A DNA stretch of 64,000 bases. It comes from JBFXCS01 sp050181915 (GTDB lineage Bacteria; Actinomycetota; Thermoleophilia; Miltoncostaeales; Miltoncostaeaceae). The number at the start of each line of letters is the position of its first letter. Positions within the stretch are counted from its first letter, which is position 1. Both the position numbers and the translations under genes were made by a program. Positions 9,114-17,273 of the stretch are shown piece after piece. The notes beneath the pieces were generated by a model that searched no databases, was not told where the DNA came from, and saw only the letters and a list, made by a program, of their open reading frames with translations. The stretch covers positions 434,001 to 498,000 of the forward strand of contig JBFXCS010000003.1 of assembly GCA_050181915.1 (NCBI GenBank), given 5' to 3'.

Positions 9114-9643
9114 GCGCGTGAGGGCGTGGCGCGCCGGACTGTCGTCCGCGTCGCCGGCCGCGACGCGGGCGGGTGGAGGTCGTCGCGCGGCCCCGCCGCG
9201 CTGGGCCGCGGTGCGAGAGCGCCCGCCCGCCGCCCGAGGTCGATGGCGACGGCGGCGAGCGCGCGACCCTCCTCACCGTCCGGCCCGTGCTGCAGGGCGC
9301 GAAGAACGCCGAACGCGGCCGCGAACCGCAGAAGCCGCACGTCCTGCCACGAAGCCGGTCGGCGCGACGGGAGCGATCGCAGCGCAGGGGCCGTCGTGGG
9401 TGGGCCTCCGCGGGGGGGCGGCCACGCCGCGAGGGCGTCCAGGAGGGGCACCACCCCGGCCAGGGTGCCGACGAGGTCCTGCTCGCCCCGGACGCCGACG
9501 AGGCCGTCGGCCAGGTCGTCCAGCGTGGGACGCAGGCGCGGGTCAAGAGAGACAGAGGCCCAGGCGCGGCTGAGCTCGACGCACAGGGTGTCTGCGTCGT
9601 GGACGGCGAAGGCGTCACGCACGGCGCGATCGCCGGTCATCAC
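9086..9643 (-). CDS. Hypothetical protein upstream of the ligase operon
   Basis: This predicted 185-residue protein is mostly helical (SRAWASVSLDPRLRPTLDDL, VRLLRFAAAFGVLRALQHG) and ends in an Arg-rich tail that overlaps the start of the ligase gene by 28 bp. I do not recognise a family. The amino-acid makeup of the first 140 residues is that of a normal protein; the tail may be less reliable if the ligase starts later. It would be the promoter-proximal gene of the minus-strand operon. Confidence 0.5.
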   Translation of the reverse strand: MMTGDRAVRDAFAVHDADTLCVELSRAWASVSLDPRLRPTLDDLADGLVGVRGEQDLVGTLAGVVPLLDALAAWPPPRGGPPTTAPALRSLPSRRPASWQDVRLLRFAAAFGVLRALQHGPDGEEGRALAAVAIDLGRRAGALAPRPSAAGPRDDLHPPASRPATRTTVRRATPSRAWQRRSRVA

Positions 9644-10008
9644 ACCCCCCTCGCGACGTCGCCACCGGACCGCACCATGGTCCGTCGCGCGCGATGCCCG
9701 GGCAAGCTCGAAGAATGGTCAATCCGGCCCCCGCAGCCCGACCGAACGGCGCAAATGGCGTGCCCTACGGGGTGCGGGTGTCGCCGCACCCGCGAGAGCT
9801 GCCGCCCCGTGGGGAGCGGCAACGTGCGGGGAGACTCTGCCATTCGCTTCACCCTGCCCGAGTGGCTCATCGTGCCGGTACGCGAAAGCGCCTGTGTCCC
9901 GGGCTCGAACGTCGTAAGCCTCCGCAAGGTGAGTGCCGTTTTCTCTGCGATTGTATAGACTAAATCACCCTTCAGGTAACTCGTCCATCGGATGCGAGGA
10001 GCGAATCG
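9644..10008. other. Divergent intergenic region with hairpins, no gene seen
   Basis: This 365-bp gap separates the minus-strand ligase operon from the plus-strand regulator-moaA-mobA operon. It contains a perfect 8-bp stem with a 6-nt loop at 9770-9791 (GGGTGCGG/CCGCACCC) and, just after it, a GC-rich imperfect stem (GCCGC...GCGGC). The last 60 bp are AT-richer than the surroundings, with a TATAGACT stretch that may hold the promoter of the regulator gene. I saw no open frame with coding character. Confidence 0.5.
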
Positions 10009-10689
10009 GTGGAGTCCGCGACCGCGATGACCCCCGAGGAGGCCGGGGCGCTCGCCCACCCCTCCCGGCGGGCCGTTGCCGAGGCGCTCGGGGCGGCCGG
10101 GGACGGGCTGACCGTGGCGGGACTCGCCAAGCGGGTCGGCCTGCACCCCAACGCCGTGCGCCAGCACCTGGAGGCGCTCCAGCGCGCCGGGGTGGTCGTG
10201 GCGGCGCCCTCGCCGCCCACGGGCCGTCGCGGCCGTCCGAGCGCCCGCTACGCGCTCGCGGCGCCCCAGGCGGTCGCGGCGGTCGGCCACCGCGAGCTGG
10301 TGCGCCTGCTGATCGAGCTGGTGCGTCGTGCCGGAACCGACGAGGACCAGGTGGAGGCCTTCGGCTGGGAGCACGGCCGGGGCCTGGTCGCCCAGGACGC
10401 CCCGCCCGAGGCGCTGTCGGCCTCCTTCGCCGGCCTCGGGTTCGCGCCCGAGGAGGTCACGCCCGAGGGCGGGCGCCGGGCGGGCGAGATGGACGTGCGC
10501 CTGCGCGCCTGCCCCTTCAAGGAGGCGGTGCTCGCCGAGGGCGGGCACCTGATCTGCGCGCTCCACCGGGGCCTCGTACGCGGCGGCCTGGAGCGCGTCG
10601 ACGACGACGCGGAGCTCGCCGTCTTCGAGCCGAAGGACCCGCGCACCGCCGGGTGCCGGGTCCTGGTGACCGGGCTGCCGCCCCGGTGA
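10009..10689 (+). CDS. HTH transcriptional regulator with C-terminal cysteine motif
   Basis: This 226-residue protein starts with a winged helix (LAHPSRRAVAEAL, GLTVAGLAKRVGLHPNAVRQ, then a wing with GRRGRPSARYAL). The C-terminal half ends in ACPFKEAVLAEGGHLICALH and AGCRVLV. The spaced Cys residues resemble SufR-type and related regulators that sense redox or Fe-S state; this is an inference. GTG 10009 follows GCGAGGAGCGAATCG, which offers a ribosome site; ATG 10027 is an alternative. It overlaps moaA by 4 bp (GTGA), so it probably controls molybdenum cofactor synthesis, perhaps together with nitrate respiration. Confidence 0.88.
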   Translation: MESATAMTPEEAGALAHPSRRAVAEALGAAGDGLTVAGLAKRVGLHPNAVRQHLEALQRAGVVVAAPSPPTGRRGRPSARYALAAPQAVAAVGHRELVRLLIELVRRAGTDEDQVEAFGWEHGRGLVAQDAPPEALSASFAGLGFAPEEVTPEGGRRAGEMDVRLRACPFKEAVLAEGGHLICALHRGLVRGGLERVDDDAELAVFEPKDPRTAGCRVLVTGLPPR

Positions 10690-11729
10690 GCGAGCGCGCA
10701 GCGATCGGGGACGGGCGCCTCGCGGCCGGAGCCCCCGGCCCGTCGCTCATCGACGGCTTCGGCCGCGGCCACCGGTCCCTCCGCATCTCGGTCACGGACC
10801 GCTGCAACCTGCGCTGCCGCTACTGCATGCCAGCCGAGGGCATGAGGTGGCTCCCCCGGCGGGAGCTGCTCACCGACGACGAGATCGTGCGCCTGGTGGG
10901 CCTGTTCGCCGGCCACGACATGAGCGAGGTCCGCATCACCGGCGGGGAGCCGCTCGTGCGACCTGGCCTTCCGGCCCTCATCGGCCGCATCGCCGCCGTG
11001 CCCGGCGTGCGCGACATCGCGATGACCTCGAACGGCGTCCTGCTCGCCGGCGCCATCGACGACCTCGTCGCGAACGGCCTGCGGCGCGTGAACGTGAGCA
11101 TCGACTCCCTCGACCCCGAGCGCTTCGAGCGCATCACCCGCCGCCGCGACCTCGACCGCGCCCTGGAGGGGCTCGCCGCCTGCGAGCGCCACCCCTCGCT
11201 GCGGCCGATCAAGGTCAACGCAGTCGCCCTTCGCGGGGTGTCCGAGCCCGACGTCCTCCCCCTCGCCGAGCTCGCCCGCCGCCGCCCCTACGTCGTCCGG
11301 TTCATCGAGGTGATGCCCCTCGACGCGTCCCGCGAGTGGACCCGCGAGGCCGTCCTCTCCGGCGAGGAGCTGCGGGGCATCATCGGTGCGCGCTGGCCGC
11401 TGCTGCCCCTGGCGCCCGAGCGGGCGTCGGCGACCGGCACGAGCTGGCGGTTCGCCGACGGCGCCGGAATGCTCCAGTTCGTGTCCTCGGTGACCGAGCC
11501 CTTCTGCGCCTCCTGCGACCGCCTGCGCCTCACGGCCGACGGCCAGCTGCGCACCTGCCTGTTCGCCGAGTGGGAAACCGACCTGCGCACCCCGATGCGC
11601 GCCGGCGCCTCTGACGAGGAGCTCATGGCGATCGCCGTCGGCGCGGTGGCGCGTAAGGAGGCGGGCCACGGCATGGCCGACCCGTCGTGGACCTACGCCG
11701 GCCGGCCGATGAGCATGATCGGCGGATGA
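10686..11729 (+). CDS. moaA: GTP 3',8-cyclase MoaA
   Basis: This 347-residue radical SAM enzyme starts molybdopterin synthesis by turning GTP into 3',8-cyclo-dihydro-GTP. The N-terminal cluster motif is VTDRCNLRCRYCMPAEG. Then come VRITGGEPLVRPGL, MTSNGVLLAG, VNVSIDSLDPERF and VRFIEVMPLD. The C-terminal cluster site is FCASCDRLRLTADGQLRTCL, and the short tail MSMIGG replaces the usual terminal GG. It overlaps both neighbours by 4 bp, giving a regulator-moaA-mobA operon separate from moeA at 2.6 kb. Confidence 0.97.
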   Translation: MSERAAIGDGRLAAGAPGPSLIDGFGRGHRSLRISVTDRCNLRCRYCMPAEGMRWLPRRELLTDDEIVRLVGLFAGHDMSEVRITGGEPLVRPGLPALIGRIAAVPGVRDIAMTSNGVLLAGAIDDLVANGLRRVNVSIDSLDPERFERITRRRDLDRALEGLAACERHPSLRPIKVNAVALRGVSEPDVLPLAELARRRPYVVRFIEVMPLDASREWTREAVLSGEELRGIIGARWPLLPLAPERASATGTSWRFADGAGMLQFVSSVTEPFCASCDRLRLTADGQLRTCLFAEWETDLRTPMRAGASDEELMAIAVGAVARKEAGHGMADPSWTYAGRPMSMIGG

Positions 11730-12385
11730 GCCCAGCGGCTCAGGGCGGCTCGGCGGGCATCGTGCTGGTTGGTGGCCGGTCGGAGCGCATGGGCGCGACG
11801 AAGGCCGGACTGGAGTGGGGCGACGGCACGCTGCTCGACGCCGTGGTCACGGCGCTGACACCGGCGGTCGAGCGGGTCGTGGTGGTGCGGGCACCGGGCC
11901 AAACGCTGCCCGACCTGCCGGACCGGGTGGGGCTGACCGAAGACCGAGTGGCCGGGCGCGGCCCCCTCGAGGGGATGTTGGCCGGGCTGCGCGCAGTGGC
12001 TCCCGGGCACGAACGAGCCGTGGTGGTGGCCGTGGACATGCCCTTCATGACCCCGGCGCTCGCCGTACGGCTGCTCGCCGGGCTAGACGGCGGCGCCGAC
12101 GCCGCCGTGCCTCGGATCGGAGGGCAGGCGCAGCCACTGGCCGCCGCCTATCGCACCGCGCTCATTGGCGTGCTGTCGGGTCTGCTGGAGACGGGAGAGC
12201 GGCGCGCTGGAGCCCTTCTCGCGGCAGTCCGGGTCGCCTGGCTCGATCCGGAGGCTCTGCTGGCCGATCCCGCGGTGCGGACCAGGGATCCACGCCTGGA
12301 CGGCCTGCGCGACATCGACACCCCCGCCGAGCTGGCCGATGCCCGGGCTCGGTGGGCCGCCTACGTCAAGCATCCCCGCTCGTAG
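11726..12385 (+). CDS. mobA: Molybdenum cofactor guanylyltransferase MobA-like
   Basis: This 219-residue nucleotidyltransferase should join GMP to Mo-molybdopterin, giving the bis-MGD cofactor used by NarG-type enzymes. It opens with IVLVGGRSERMGATKAGLEW, a variant of the LAGGxSxRMGxxK signature. VVVAVDMPFMTPAL holds the metal-binding Asp, and there is a late RDIDTPAELADA motif. It begins at ATG 11726, overlapping the moaA stop, and is the last gene of its operon. Confidence 0.93.
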   Translation: MSPAAQGGSAGIVLVGGRSERMGATKAGLEWGDGTLLDAVVTALTPAVERVVVVRAPGQTLPDLPDRVGLTEDRVAGRGPLEGMLAGLRAVAPGHERAVVVAVDMPFMTPALAVRLLAGLDGGADAAVPRIGGQAQPLAAAYRTALIGVLSGLLETGERRAGALLAAVRVAWLDPEALLADPAVRTRDPRLDGLRDIDTPAELADARARWAAYVKHPRS

Positions 12386-12704
12386 CGACCCTGCAGGCCT
12401 GATCCGTGTCGGACGAACCGGATGACGACCCGCGGCGACGTCCGTCCGGAGGGATCGGCGCGGCCCGCCCGACGGGCCGCCGCCCCGACTGATCTTCTTC
12501 GGACTCCTTCCGGACTGGTGCCTGACAGTAGTCGCTTCTTGCAGGACTTTCGTGGGCACCGCATCGCGGCGACTGCCCCGGCCCCATCGCGCGAGCTTCC
12601 CGGGTCCAACGTCCGCCCTGCCCCGGCTGATCGCGGAACCTGCGGCGGTGCCGGGAGGCGGGCGACCACGACTCTCCGGGCCGGCATCGCATGTACTGCC
12701 CCGG
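12386..12704. other. Intergenic region after mobA, no gene seen
   Basis: This 319-bp stretch lies between mobA and the 3' end of the Rep-like gene on the other strand. A GC-rich hairpin with an 8-bp stem (12460-12467 with 12473-12480, GCGGCCCG/CGGGCCGC, 5-nt loop) could end mobA transcription, although no T run follows. The rest shows no convincing frame on either strand. It may be the worn edge of the Rep-bearing element. Confidence 0.45.
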
Positions 12705-13670
12705 TCACGCGTCGCTGGCCTTGGCGCGCCGGCGCGCGACGAGAACGTGGACGCCGCGCCGATCGCCGGGCTCGACGCGGACGATCGGGTAGCGGTTGTC
12801 CGTGCGGGTCACCTCCTTGGCGGCGCGGCGGAGGGTTGCCCGCTGGTGGAAGGGCTTGGCCGCGACGATGCCCAGGGTGGTGAGCAGGCTGTCGTCGATC
12901 GTGCGTCGCCACGTGGAGCCGGTGAATCGCTCCGCCTCGAGGTAGACCAGGAGCCGACGGGCCGTTCCGGTCGACAGCGCCCGCAGCTCGGTCCAGCTGA
13001 CGAAGGTGACGTGCTTGCGCGCCAGCTGCTCGTGGAGCCAGTCGCCCAGGACGAGGATGCCCGCGCGGGCCGGGCGGCCGGAGCGATCCGGTTCACCGCG
13101 CTCCCAGCGGTCGATGAGGCCGAACGTGTCGACGCGCGTCTCCTGCAGGCGGGCGTTGTAGACCCGGGCGCGGAAGGTGGCCGTGCGCAGCGTGTCGAGA
13201 ACCCGGGCGAGTTCGGAGGCGGCGCCACCGCCCTTGCGCCACCCGAGGTCCGCGGCGATGGCCTCCAGGGTGAAGGGGATGTGGCGCTCACCCGCCTTGC
13301 CGAGTTCGCGCCAGCGGGTGCAGGCCCAGACGATCACGTCGAACGCCAGGGCGCCGAGAGGTGGCCCGGCGTCGATGCGCTGGACCATGCCGAGCTGGTC
13401 AGTGGCGTCGAGGAAGCGCACCAACTCGCCGCCGCTCGTGCCCGAGCGCCAGAGGCCCTTGCGGGCCAGGTTCGACTCCACGCAGGCGCGGTCGGAGGCG
13501 ATGCCAAGGACCCTCGGGGTGGTGGGCTCAGGCGACGCCGGCGGCCGTGGGACAACGGCCGGCTCCGCCGCGGTCAGCGCCTCGCGCTCACGCGCCCTCG
13601 CCAGGCCCCGGTCGAGGAGCTCGCGGAGCCTCGGATCGCTCGTCGTGGGCGGGGCCGGCGCAACACTCAT
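12705..13670 (-). CDS. Plasmid-type replication initiator (RepA-like)
   Basis: This 321-residue protein looks like the RepA-like initiators carried by actinobacterial plasmids and integrative elements. Visible segments include FDVIVWACTRWRELGKAGER, FTLEAIAADLGWRKGGGAAS, RVLDTLRTATFRARVYN, ALSTGTARRLLVYLEAERF and FHQRATLRRAAKEVTRTD, consistent with tandem winged helices. ATG 13670 is preferred, because two direct repeats lie just upstream. Reading further upstream would run through those repeats. No integrase, excisionase or transfer gene is nearby, so this is likely a remnant. The family call is by pattern and not certain. Confidence 0.65.
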   Translation of the reverse strand: MSVAPAPPTTSDPRLRELLDRGLARAREREALTAAEPAVVPRPPASPEPTTPRVLGIASDRACVESNLARKGLWRSGTSGGELVRFLDATDQLGMVQRIDAGPPLGALAFDVIVWACTRWRELGKAGERHIPFTLEAIAADLGWRKGGGAASELARVLDTLRTATFRARVYNARLQETRVDTFGLIDRWERGEPDRSGRPARAGILVLGDWLHEQLARKHVTFVSWTELRALSTGTARRLLVYLEAERFTGSTWRRTIDDSLLTTLGIVAAKPFHQRATLRRAAKEVTRTDNRYPIVRVEPGDRRGVHVLVARRRAKASDA

Positions 13671-13680
13671 CGGCCCGCCC

Positions 13681-13701
13681 GGGTGACAACAGGGTGACAA
13701 C
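13681..13701. repeat. Two iteron-like direct repeats upstream of rep
   Basis: GGGTGACAAC occurs at 13681-13690 and again at 13692-13701, 11 bp apart, one helical turn on the same face of DNA. They end 11 bp upstream of the Rep-like ATG. Spacing and place fit binding sites for autoregulation or origin opening by a replication initiator. Confidence 0.6.
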
Positions 13702-13810
13702 GAGACGAGCAGAGCCGACCCGAGACAGCCGCCCCCGATGACGAGCGGAAACACCGTCGCCAAGCGGGAAACGCGAGACACCCCGAGCCGACCCGAGACC
13801 GCGAAGGCCT

Positions 13811-13855
<45 letters not shown>

Positions 13856-13968
13856 GTCGCATCACCCTCTCGGTAGAAGCCGGCGCTCCGACGGTTGGCC
13901 TTTGGCACCGATCAGGCGCCGCCCAGCGGATGGAGGGCCCCTCTCCGCAAGGCTCCTTGCCTTGTCGC

Positions 13969-14004
13969 CTAACTGGTTAGTAGACTCGCGACCTAACACG
14001 TTAG
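13969..14004. promoter_or_regulatory. Pair of LacI-type operators upstream of the ADC-like gene
   Basis: Two 12-bp palindromes, CTAACTGGTTAG (13969-13980) and CTAACACGTTAG (13993-14004), are centred 24 bp apart, 25-60 bp before the ATG at 14029. The same pattern recurs at the start of the lacI-like gene at 17.2 kb. The direct link to that regulator is inferred from the shared motif. Confidence 0.8.
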
Positions 14005-14028
14005 GGCAACCTCGCGAAAGGCACTTGC

Positions 14029-14703
14029 ATGGCTTCGCTCTACGCGCCGCAGATGGTCATCCGCAGCCGGATGCTGTACTTCACGTGGGTCCCCGAGGAC
14101 AAGGCCGCCGCCCGTGCGCTGGTCCCGGCGGAGCTCGAGCTGTCGGACAACGCCCAGTGCTTCATCAACCAGTACGTCGTCGATGGTGCCGATGACGCGT
14201 CGGGCTTCGAGCCCTACTCGCTGACCTACGCGGGTCTGGACGTGAAGGGTCACGACTCCCCGCAGGGCATCCCGGGTCGCTGGTGGACGCACTACATCAA
14301 CTCGAACCAGGACATGACCGCCTACGCCGCCGAGCGCGGCGTGCCTGCCCAGGCCGGCGGCGAGACCGTCCTGGAGATCAGCAACGGCGTGCTGACGGCG
14401 ACCACCTCCCAGAACGGCACGGCGCTCATCCGCACCACCGCCGACGTGGGCGACTCCGTCGCGGTCGTCGGCAAGGGCCAGCTGAGCTACCTCACCAAGG
14501 TGAACGGCCAGCTGGTGCGCGGGTTCTACCCGTTCGTGGCGTCCATGGTCGACGGCTGGCAGGTCACCGGCATGGAGTTCCTGGACTCCTCCCACCCGAT
14601 CTACGCGCTGCGCCCGGCGAGTCCCCTCGATGTCACCTGGGGCTTCTACTCGCCCGACGCCGCCTTCTGCTACCCCGGTGGCGAGGGCCCCGTCTCCGCG
14701 TAG
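14029..14703 (+). CDS. Acetoacetate-decarboxylase-fold protein
   Basis: This 224-residue protein reads MASLYAPQMVIRSRMLYFTW and VPAELELSDNAQCFINQYVV, which fits the acetoacetate decarboxylase (ADC)-like fold. No clear catalytic Lys-Lys pair of true ADC is seen, so the activity is unknown. It is preceded by the two LacI-type operators and stands divergent from the Rep element. Downstream is a strong hairpin shared with the convergent VOC gene. Expression is probably released by a small-molecule inducer of the LacI-like protein. Confidence 0.75.
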   Translation: MASLYAPQMVIRSRMLYFTWVPEDKAAARALVPAELELSDNAQCFINQYVVDGADDASGFEPYSLTYAGLDVKGHDSPQGIPGRWWTHYINSNQDMTAYAAERGVPAQAGGETVLEISNGVLTATTSQNGTALIRTTADVGDSVAVVGKGQLSYLTKVNGQLVRGFYPFVASMVDGWQVTGMEFLDSSHPIYALRPASPLDVTWGFYSPDAAFCYPGGEGPVSA

Positions 14704-14714
14704 AGCGCGCATCG

Positions 14715-14749
14715 CCCGGCGCGGCGCAGAACGTCTGCGTCGCGCCGGG
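14715..14749. terminator. Bidirectional hairpin terminator
   Basis: A 16-bp stem (14715-14730 with 14734-14749, CCCGGCGCGGCGCAGA against TCTGCGTCGCGCCGGG, one G-T mismatch) with a 3-nt loop lies in the 47-bp gap between two convergent genes. There is no T run, as is common in GC-rich bacteria. Confidence 0.75.
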
Positions 14750-14750
14750 G

Positions 14751-15386
14751 TCAGCGCAGGATGATCTCGCCCTCGGCCGTGGCGATGCCGCAGGCGTGGA
14801 TGCCGGGCCCCGTCCCGGGCGCGTAGCGGACCGGCAGGCCGTGGTCGGGGCCGAGCCAGCCCTCCAGCACGGGCTGGTGGTCTCCCACCTCGACGAACGT
14901 GTACCCGGTGGGCGCGCAGGTGTGGCTGGCGGCCGCGTAGCGCTCCTCCTGGACCCGGCGGCGATCGCCGCGGTCGCCGACGAGCGAGAGGAAGAAGGGC
15001 AGCGGATACTGCGGCATGCCGGCGCTGCGGAAGGTGAGCGAAGGGCCCTGGCCGGCGTTCCGCGCCTGTCCCGTGCTGATCGGCAGGCCGCGGCGGCGGG
15101 CCGTGTCGTCCAGGTCGTCCACGCCGAGGCACCACCACAGGACGCGGTCCCGCCCCTGCAGGGTCGCCTCCAGCCAGCGCCCGTCGTCCTTCGAGGTGTC
15201 CTCGATGCCGAGCAGCTCGAGGAAGCACTCGGGGCCCAGCGGCACGAAGCGATTGCTGGTGCCGCCGAGGTGCTGGCCGCCGGGGACCCAGCCGAGGCCG
15301 TGTTCGTCCCGCAGCCGCTCGCACGCGGCGTCGATGTCGACGACGCCGTAGATGACGTGGTCGATGAAGAACCCCTCGTCGCTCAC
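14751..15386 (-). CDS. Glyoxalase-like (VOC) domain protein
   Basis: This 211-residue protein begins IDHVIYGVVDIDAACERL, the first beta-alpha unit of vicinal-oxygen-chelate proteins, then FVPLGPECFLELLGIED and LWWCLGVDDLDDTARR. It matches the glyoxalase-like group in which the fold is a single long chain. The likely metal ligands are the early His and Glu. GTG 15386 overlaps the stop of the methyltransferase gene. It is the last gene of a lacI-methyltransferase-VOC operon. The substrate is unknown. Confidence 0.85.
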   Translation of the reverse strand: MSDEGFFIDHVIYGVVDIDAACERLRDEHGLGWVPGGQHLGGTSNRFVPLGPECFLELLGIEDTSKDDGRWLEATLQGRDRVLWWCLGVDDLDDTARRRGLPISTGQARNAGQGPSLTFRSAGMPQYPLPFFLSLVGDRGDRRRVQEERYAAASHTCAPTGYTFVEVGDHQPVLEGWLGPDHGLPVRYAPGTGPGIHACGIATAEGEIILR

Positions 15387-16204
15387 GCCGGCTCCCCCGG
15401 CTTGCGCGCGACGGCGAACAGCTTGGCGAACTCGTAGCTCCAGCCGCGCGGGCCCGAGCGGCGGCGCAGCTCGGCCTCGATCTCGGCCACGTACTCGGCC
15501 ACCTCGGCCTCGGACTGGTCGCCGATCATGTGGCCGGCCACGACCCGCATCCGCTCCATGTAGGCCTCCACCGTGGTGTGGCGGACGCGCGTCTCCATCC
15601 AGATGTCGACCGGATCGAGACCGGCCTGCACCAGGTAGTCCTCCATCTCGGGGATGCTCCGCAGGTTGCCGTCGAAGGCGCCGATCCAGCGGTAGTTGAT
15701 CGGCTCGATGTTGGAGATGACGTCGCGGTAGGCCTGCTCGCCGCCGCGCCCGGACATCAGGATGGCGGCGACCCCGCCCGGCGCGAGCGCCCGGGCGATC
15801 GCCGCCGCGGCGGCCCACTTGCGCGGGAACCAGTGGTAGGCCATCGAGCAGATCGCCAGGTCGAACGAGCCCTCGGCCACCGGCATGTTCTCGACGTCCG
15901 CCTGGGCGAGCGTGACCTCGACGCCCTCGATGCCGCCGAGCTTGGCCTCGAACCGCTCGAGCATCCCGACGGCCGGGTCGACGCCGGTGATCCGGGCCGG
16001 GTGAAAGCGGTCGATCACCGCCTGGGCGGCCCAGCCGGTGCCGCAGCCGACGTCGAGCACGTCGTCGTAGCGGCCGGGCGGGATCGAGAGCACCAGGCGC
16101 TGGGCGCCCTCGATGTTGAAGCGCACGACGTCCTCGTAGTCGGAGGCGGTCTCCGTGAACCCGCTCGACACCGACTCGTGGCTGGTGTGGATGTGCGACG
16201 ACAT
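15383..16204 (-). CDS. SAM-dependent class I methyltransferase
   Basis: This 273-residue enzyme has the SAM-binding motif I VLDVGCGTGWAAQAV, motif II ITGVDPAVGML, QADVENMPVAEGSFDLAIC and the post-motif ALAPGGVAAIL. The N-terminus is ASDYEDVVRFNIEGAQRLV. It belongs to the UbiE/small-molecule group; the acceptor is unknown. ATG 16204 follows TAGGAG. It overlaps the VOC gene by 4 bp, and 13 bp separate it from the LacI gene, so the three are one transcript. Confidence 0.9.
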   Translation of the reverse strand: MSSHIHTSHESVSSGFTETASDYEDVVRFNIEGAQRLVLSIPPGRYDDVLDVGCGTGWAAQAVIDRFHPARITGVDPAVGMLERFEAKLGGIEGVEVTLAQADVENMPVAEGSFDLAICSMAYHWFPRKWAAAAAIARALAPGGVAAILMSGRGGEQAYRDVISNIEPINYRWIGAFDGNLRSIPEMEDYLVQAGLDPVDIWMETRVRHTTVEAYMERMRVVAGHMIGDQSEAEVAEYVAEIEAELRRRSGPRGWSYEFAKLFAVARKPGEPA

Positions 16205-16217
16205 GCCGGTGGGACTC

Positions 16218-17198
16218 CTAGGTGGTCGGGGGCGGTCCGGTGGAGCGGCGGATGGTGAGCGCAGTGGGAAGGTCGGGGAACTCGGGGAGAGCATCGCCGG
16301 CGAGGCGCGCGGTGAGGAGATCGCCCGCCCGCTCGCCGAGCGGCTGGTACGGGATGAGGGCGGTCGTGAGGCCGAGCGCGGCGGAGCCCGGCAGGTCGTC
16401 GAGCCCGGCCACCGAGACGTCGCCCGGCACCGCGAGACCCATCCAGTGCGCAGCCTGCAGGGCGCTGGCCGCGAGGGTGTCGTTGAGCGCCAGCAGCGCC
16501 GTCGGGTGCGGGCGCCGCGAAAGCGCCGCGCGCGCGAGGGCCTCGCCGGCCGCGGCATTCGGGCGTCCGAGCGCATCGCCGACGCTGAAGGCCGGCAGCG
16601 GACCGGATCCTCCCCATCCGTCGCGGACGCCCGCGAGTCGCTCGTCGGCGCCCGCGTAGGCGAGCACCGCGATGTCCCGGTGCCCCAGGCCCCACAGATG
16701 CGCGGCGACCGCGGCGGCCGCGCCCCGGACGTCCGCCCTCACCTCCTCGACCCCCGACGCGCCGGCCCCGTCGACGATGACCGTGGGGATGCGCGGGTCG
16801 AAGACGCCGAGCTCGCGAAAGAAGACGCGCGCGTCGACCATCTCGCCGGAGGACTGGCCGGAGAGCAGAAGCGAATAGCCGCCCCGGTGGCAGGCCGCGA
16901 GCAGGCCTCGGGCGATGAGCGCGGCCGCGGGATCGCCGAGGAGCGCGTCGGCGTCGTCCGTCGCGACGAAGGCGATCGCCCCCGTGCGGCCGCGCGCGAG
17001 GGAGCGCGCTGCCGGATGCGGTCCCGCGTAGCCGAGAGCGGCGGCGGCGTCGAAGACACGCTGACGGGTCGCCTCGGCGACCTTCGCCGCATTGCTGTAG
17101 GTGTTCGACACGGTCCACACCGACACGCCCGCCGCGGCGGCCACGTCGCGCAGCGTCGGCTTTCCGGAGGCTTTCGGGTTGTCCTTGCGCTCAGACAC
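16218..17198 (-). CDS. LacI-family transcriptional regulator
   Basis: This 326-residue repressor has the LacI helix-turn-helix TLRDVAAAAGVSVWTVSN followed by the hinge SNAAKVAEATRQRVFDAAAA. The periplasmic-binding-like effector domain ends with TALLALNDTLAASALQAAH and VPGDVSVAGLDDLPGSA. The GTG start at 17198 abuts an operator palindrome at 17199-17210, so it is almost certainly self-regulated. The same operators flank the ADC-like gene 3 kb away. The inducer is not known. Confidence 0.95.
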   Translation of the reverse strand: MSERKDNPKASGKPTLRDVAAAAGVSVWTVSNTYSNAAKVAEATRQRVFDAAAALGYAGPHPAARSLARGRTGAIAFVATDDADALLGDPAAALIARGLLAACHRGGYSLLLSGQSSGEMVDARVFFRELGVFDPRIPTVIVDGAGASGVEEVRADVRGAAAAVAAHLWGLGHRDIAVLAYAGADERLAGVRDGWGGSGPLPAFSVGDALGRPNAAAGEALARAALSRRPHPTALLALNDTLAASALQAAHWMGLAVPGDVSVAGLDDLPGSAALGLTTALIPYQPLGERAGDLLTARLAGDALPEFPDLPTALTIRRSTGPPPTT

Positions 17199-17236
17199 CT
17201 AACGCCTTAGTCTTCTGCCAGGTTCTAACCAGTTAG
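17199..17236. promoter_or_regulatory. Pair of LacI-type operators at the lacI-like gene start
   Basis: CTAACGCCTTAG (17199-17210, one mismatch from the palindrome) abuts the GTG start of the LacI-like gene. CTAACCAGTTAG (17225-17236) lies 26 bp further on, centre to centre. Both match the pair at 13969-14004. The second site also sits 37 bp upstream of the divergent small gene at 17274, so it could govern both directions. Confidence 0.8.
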
Positions 17237-17273
17237 GCAGCATCATACCTGGGCCCGAGAGGCCGACGCACCG

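Noticed and set aside
9770..9791. Possible molybdenum-cofactor riboswitch upstream of the regulator-moaA operon
   Set aside because: A hairpin is seen, but I could not match the conserved elements of any known riboswitch.
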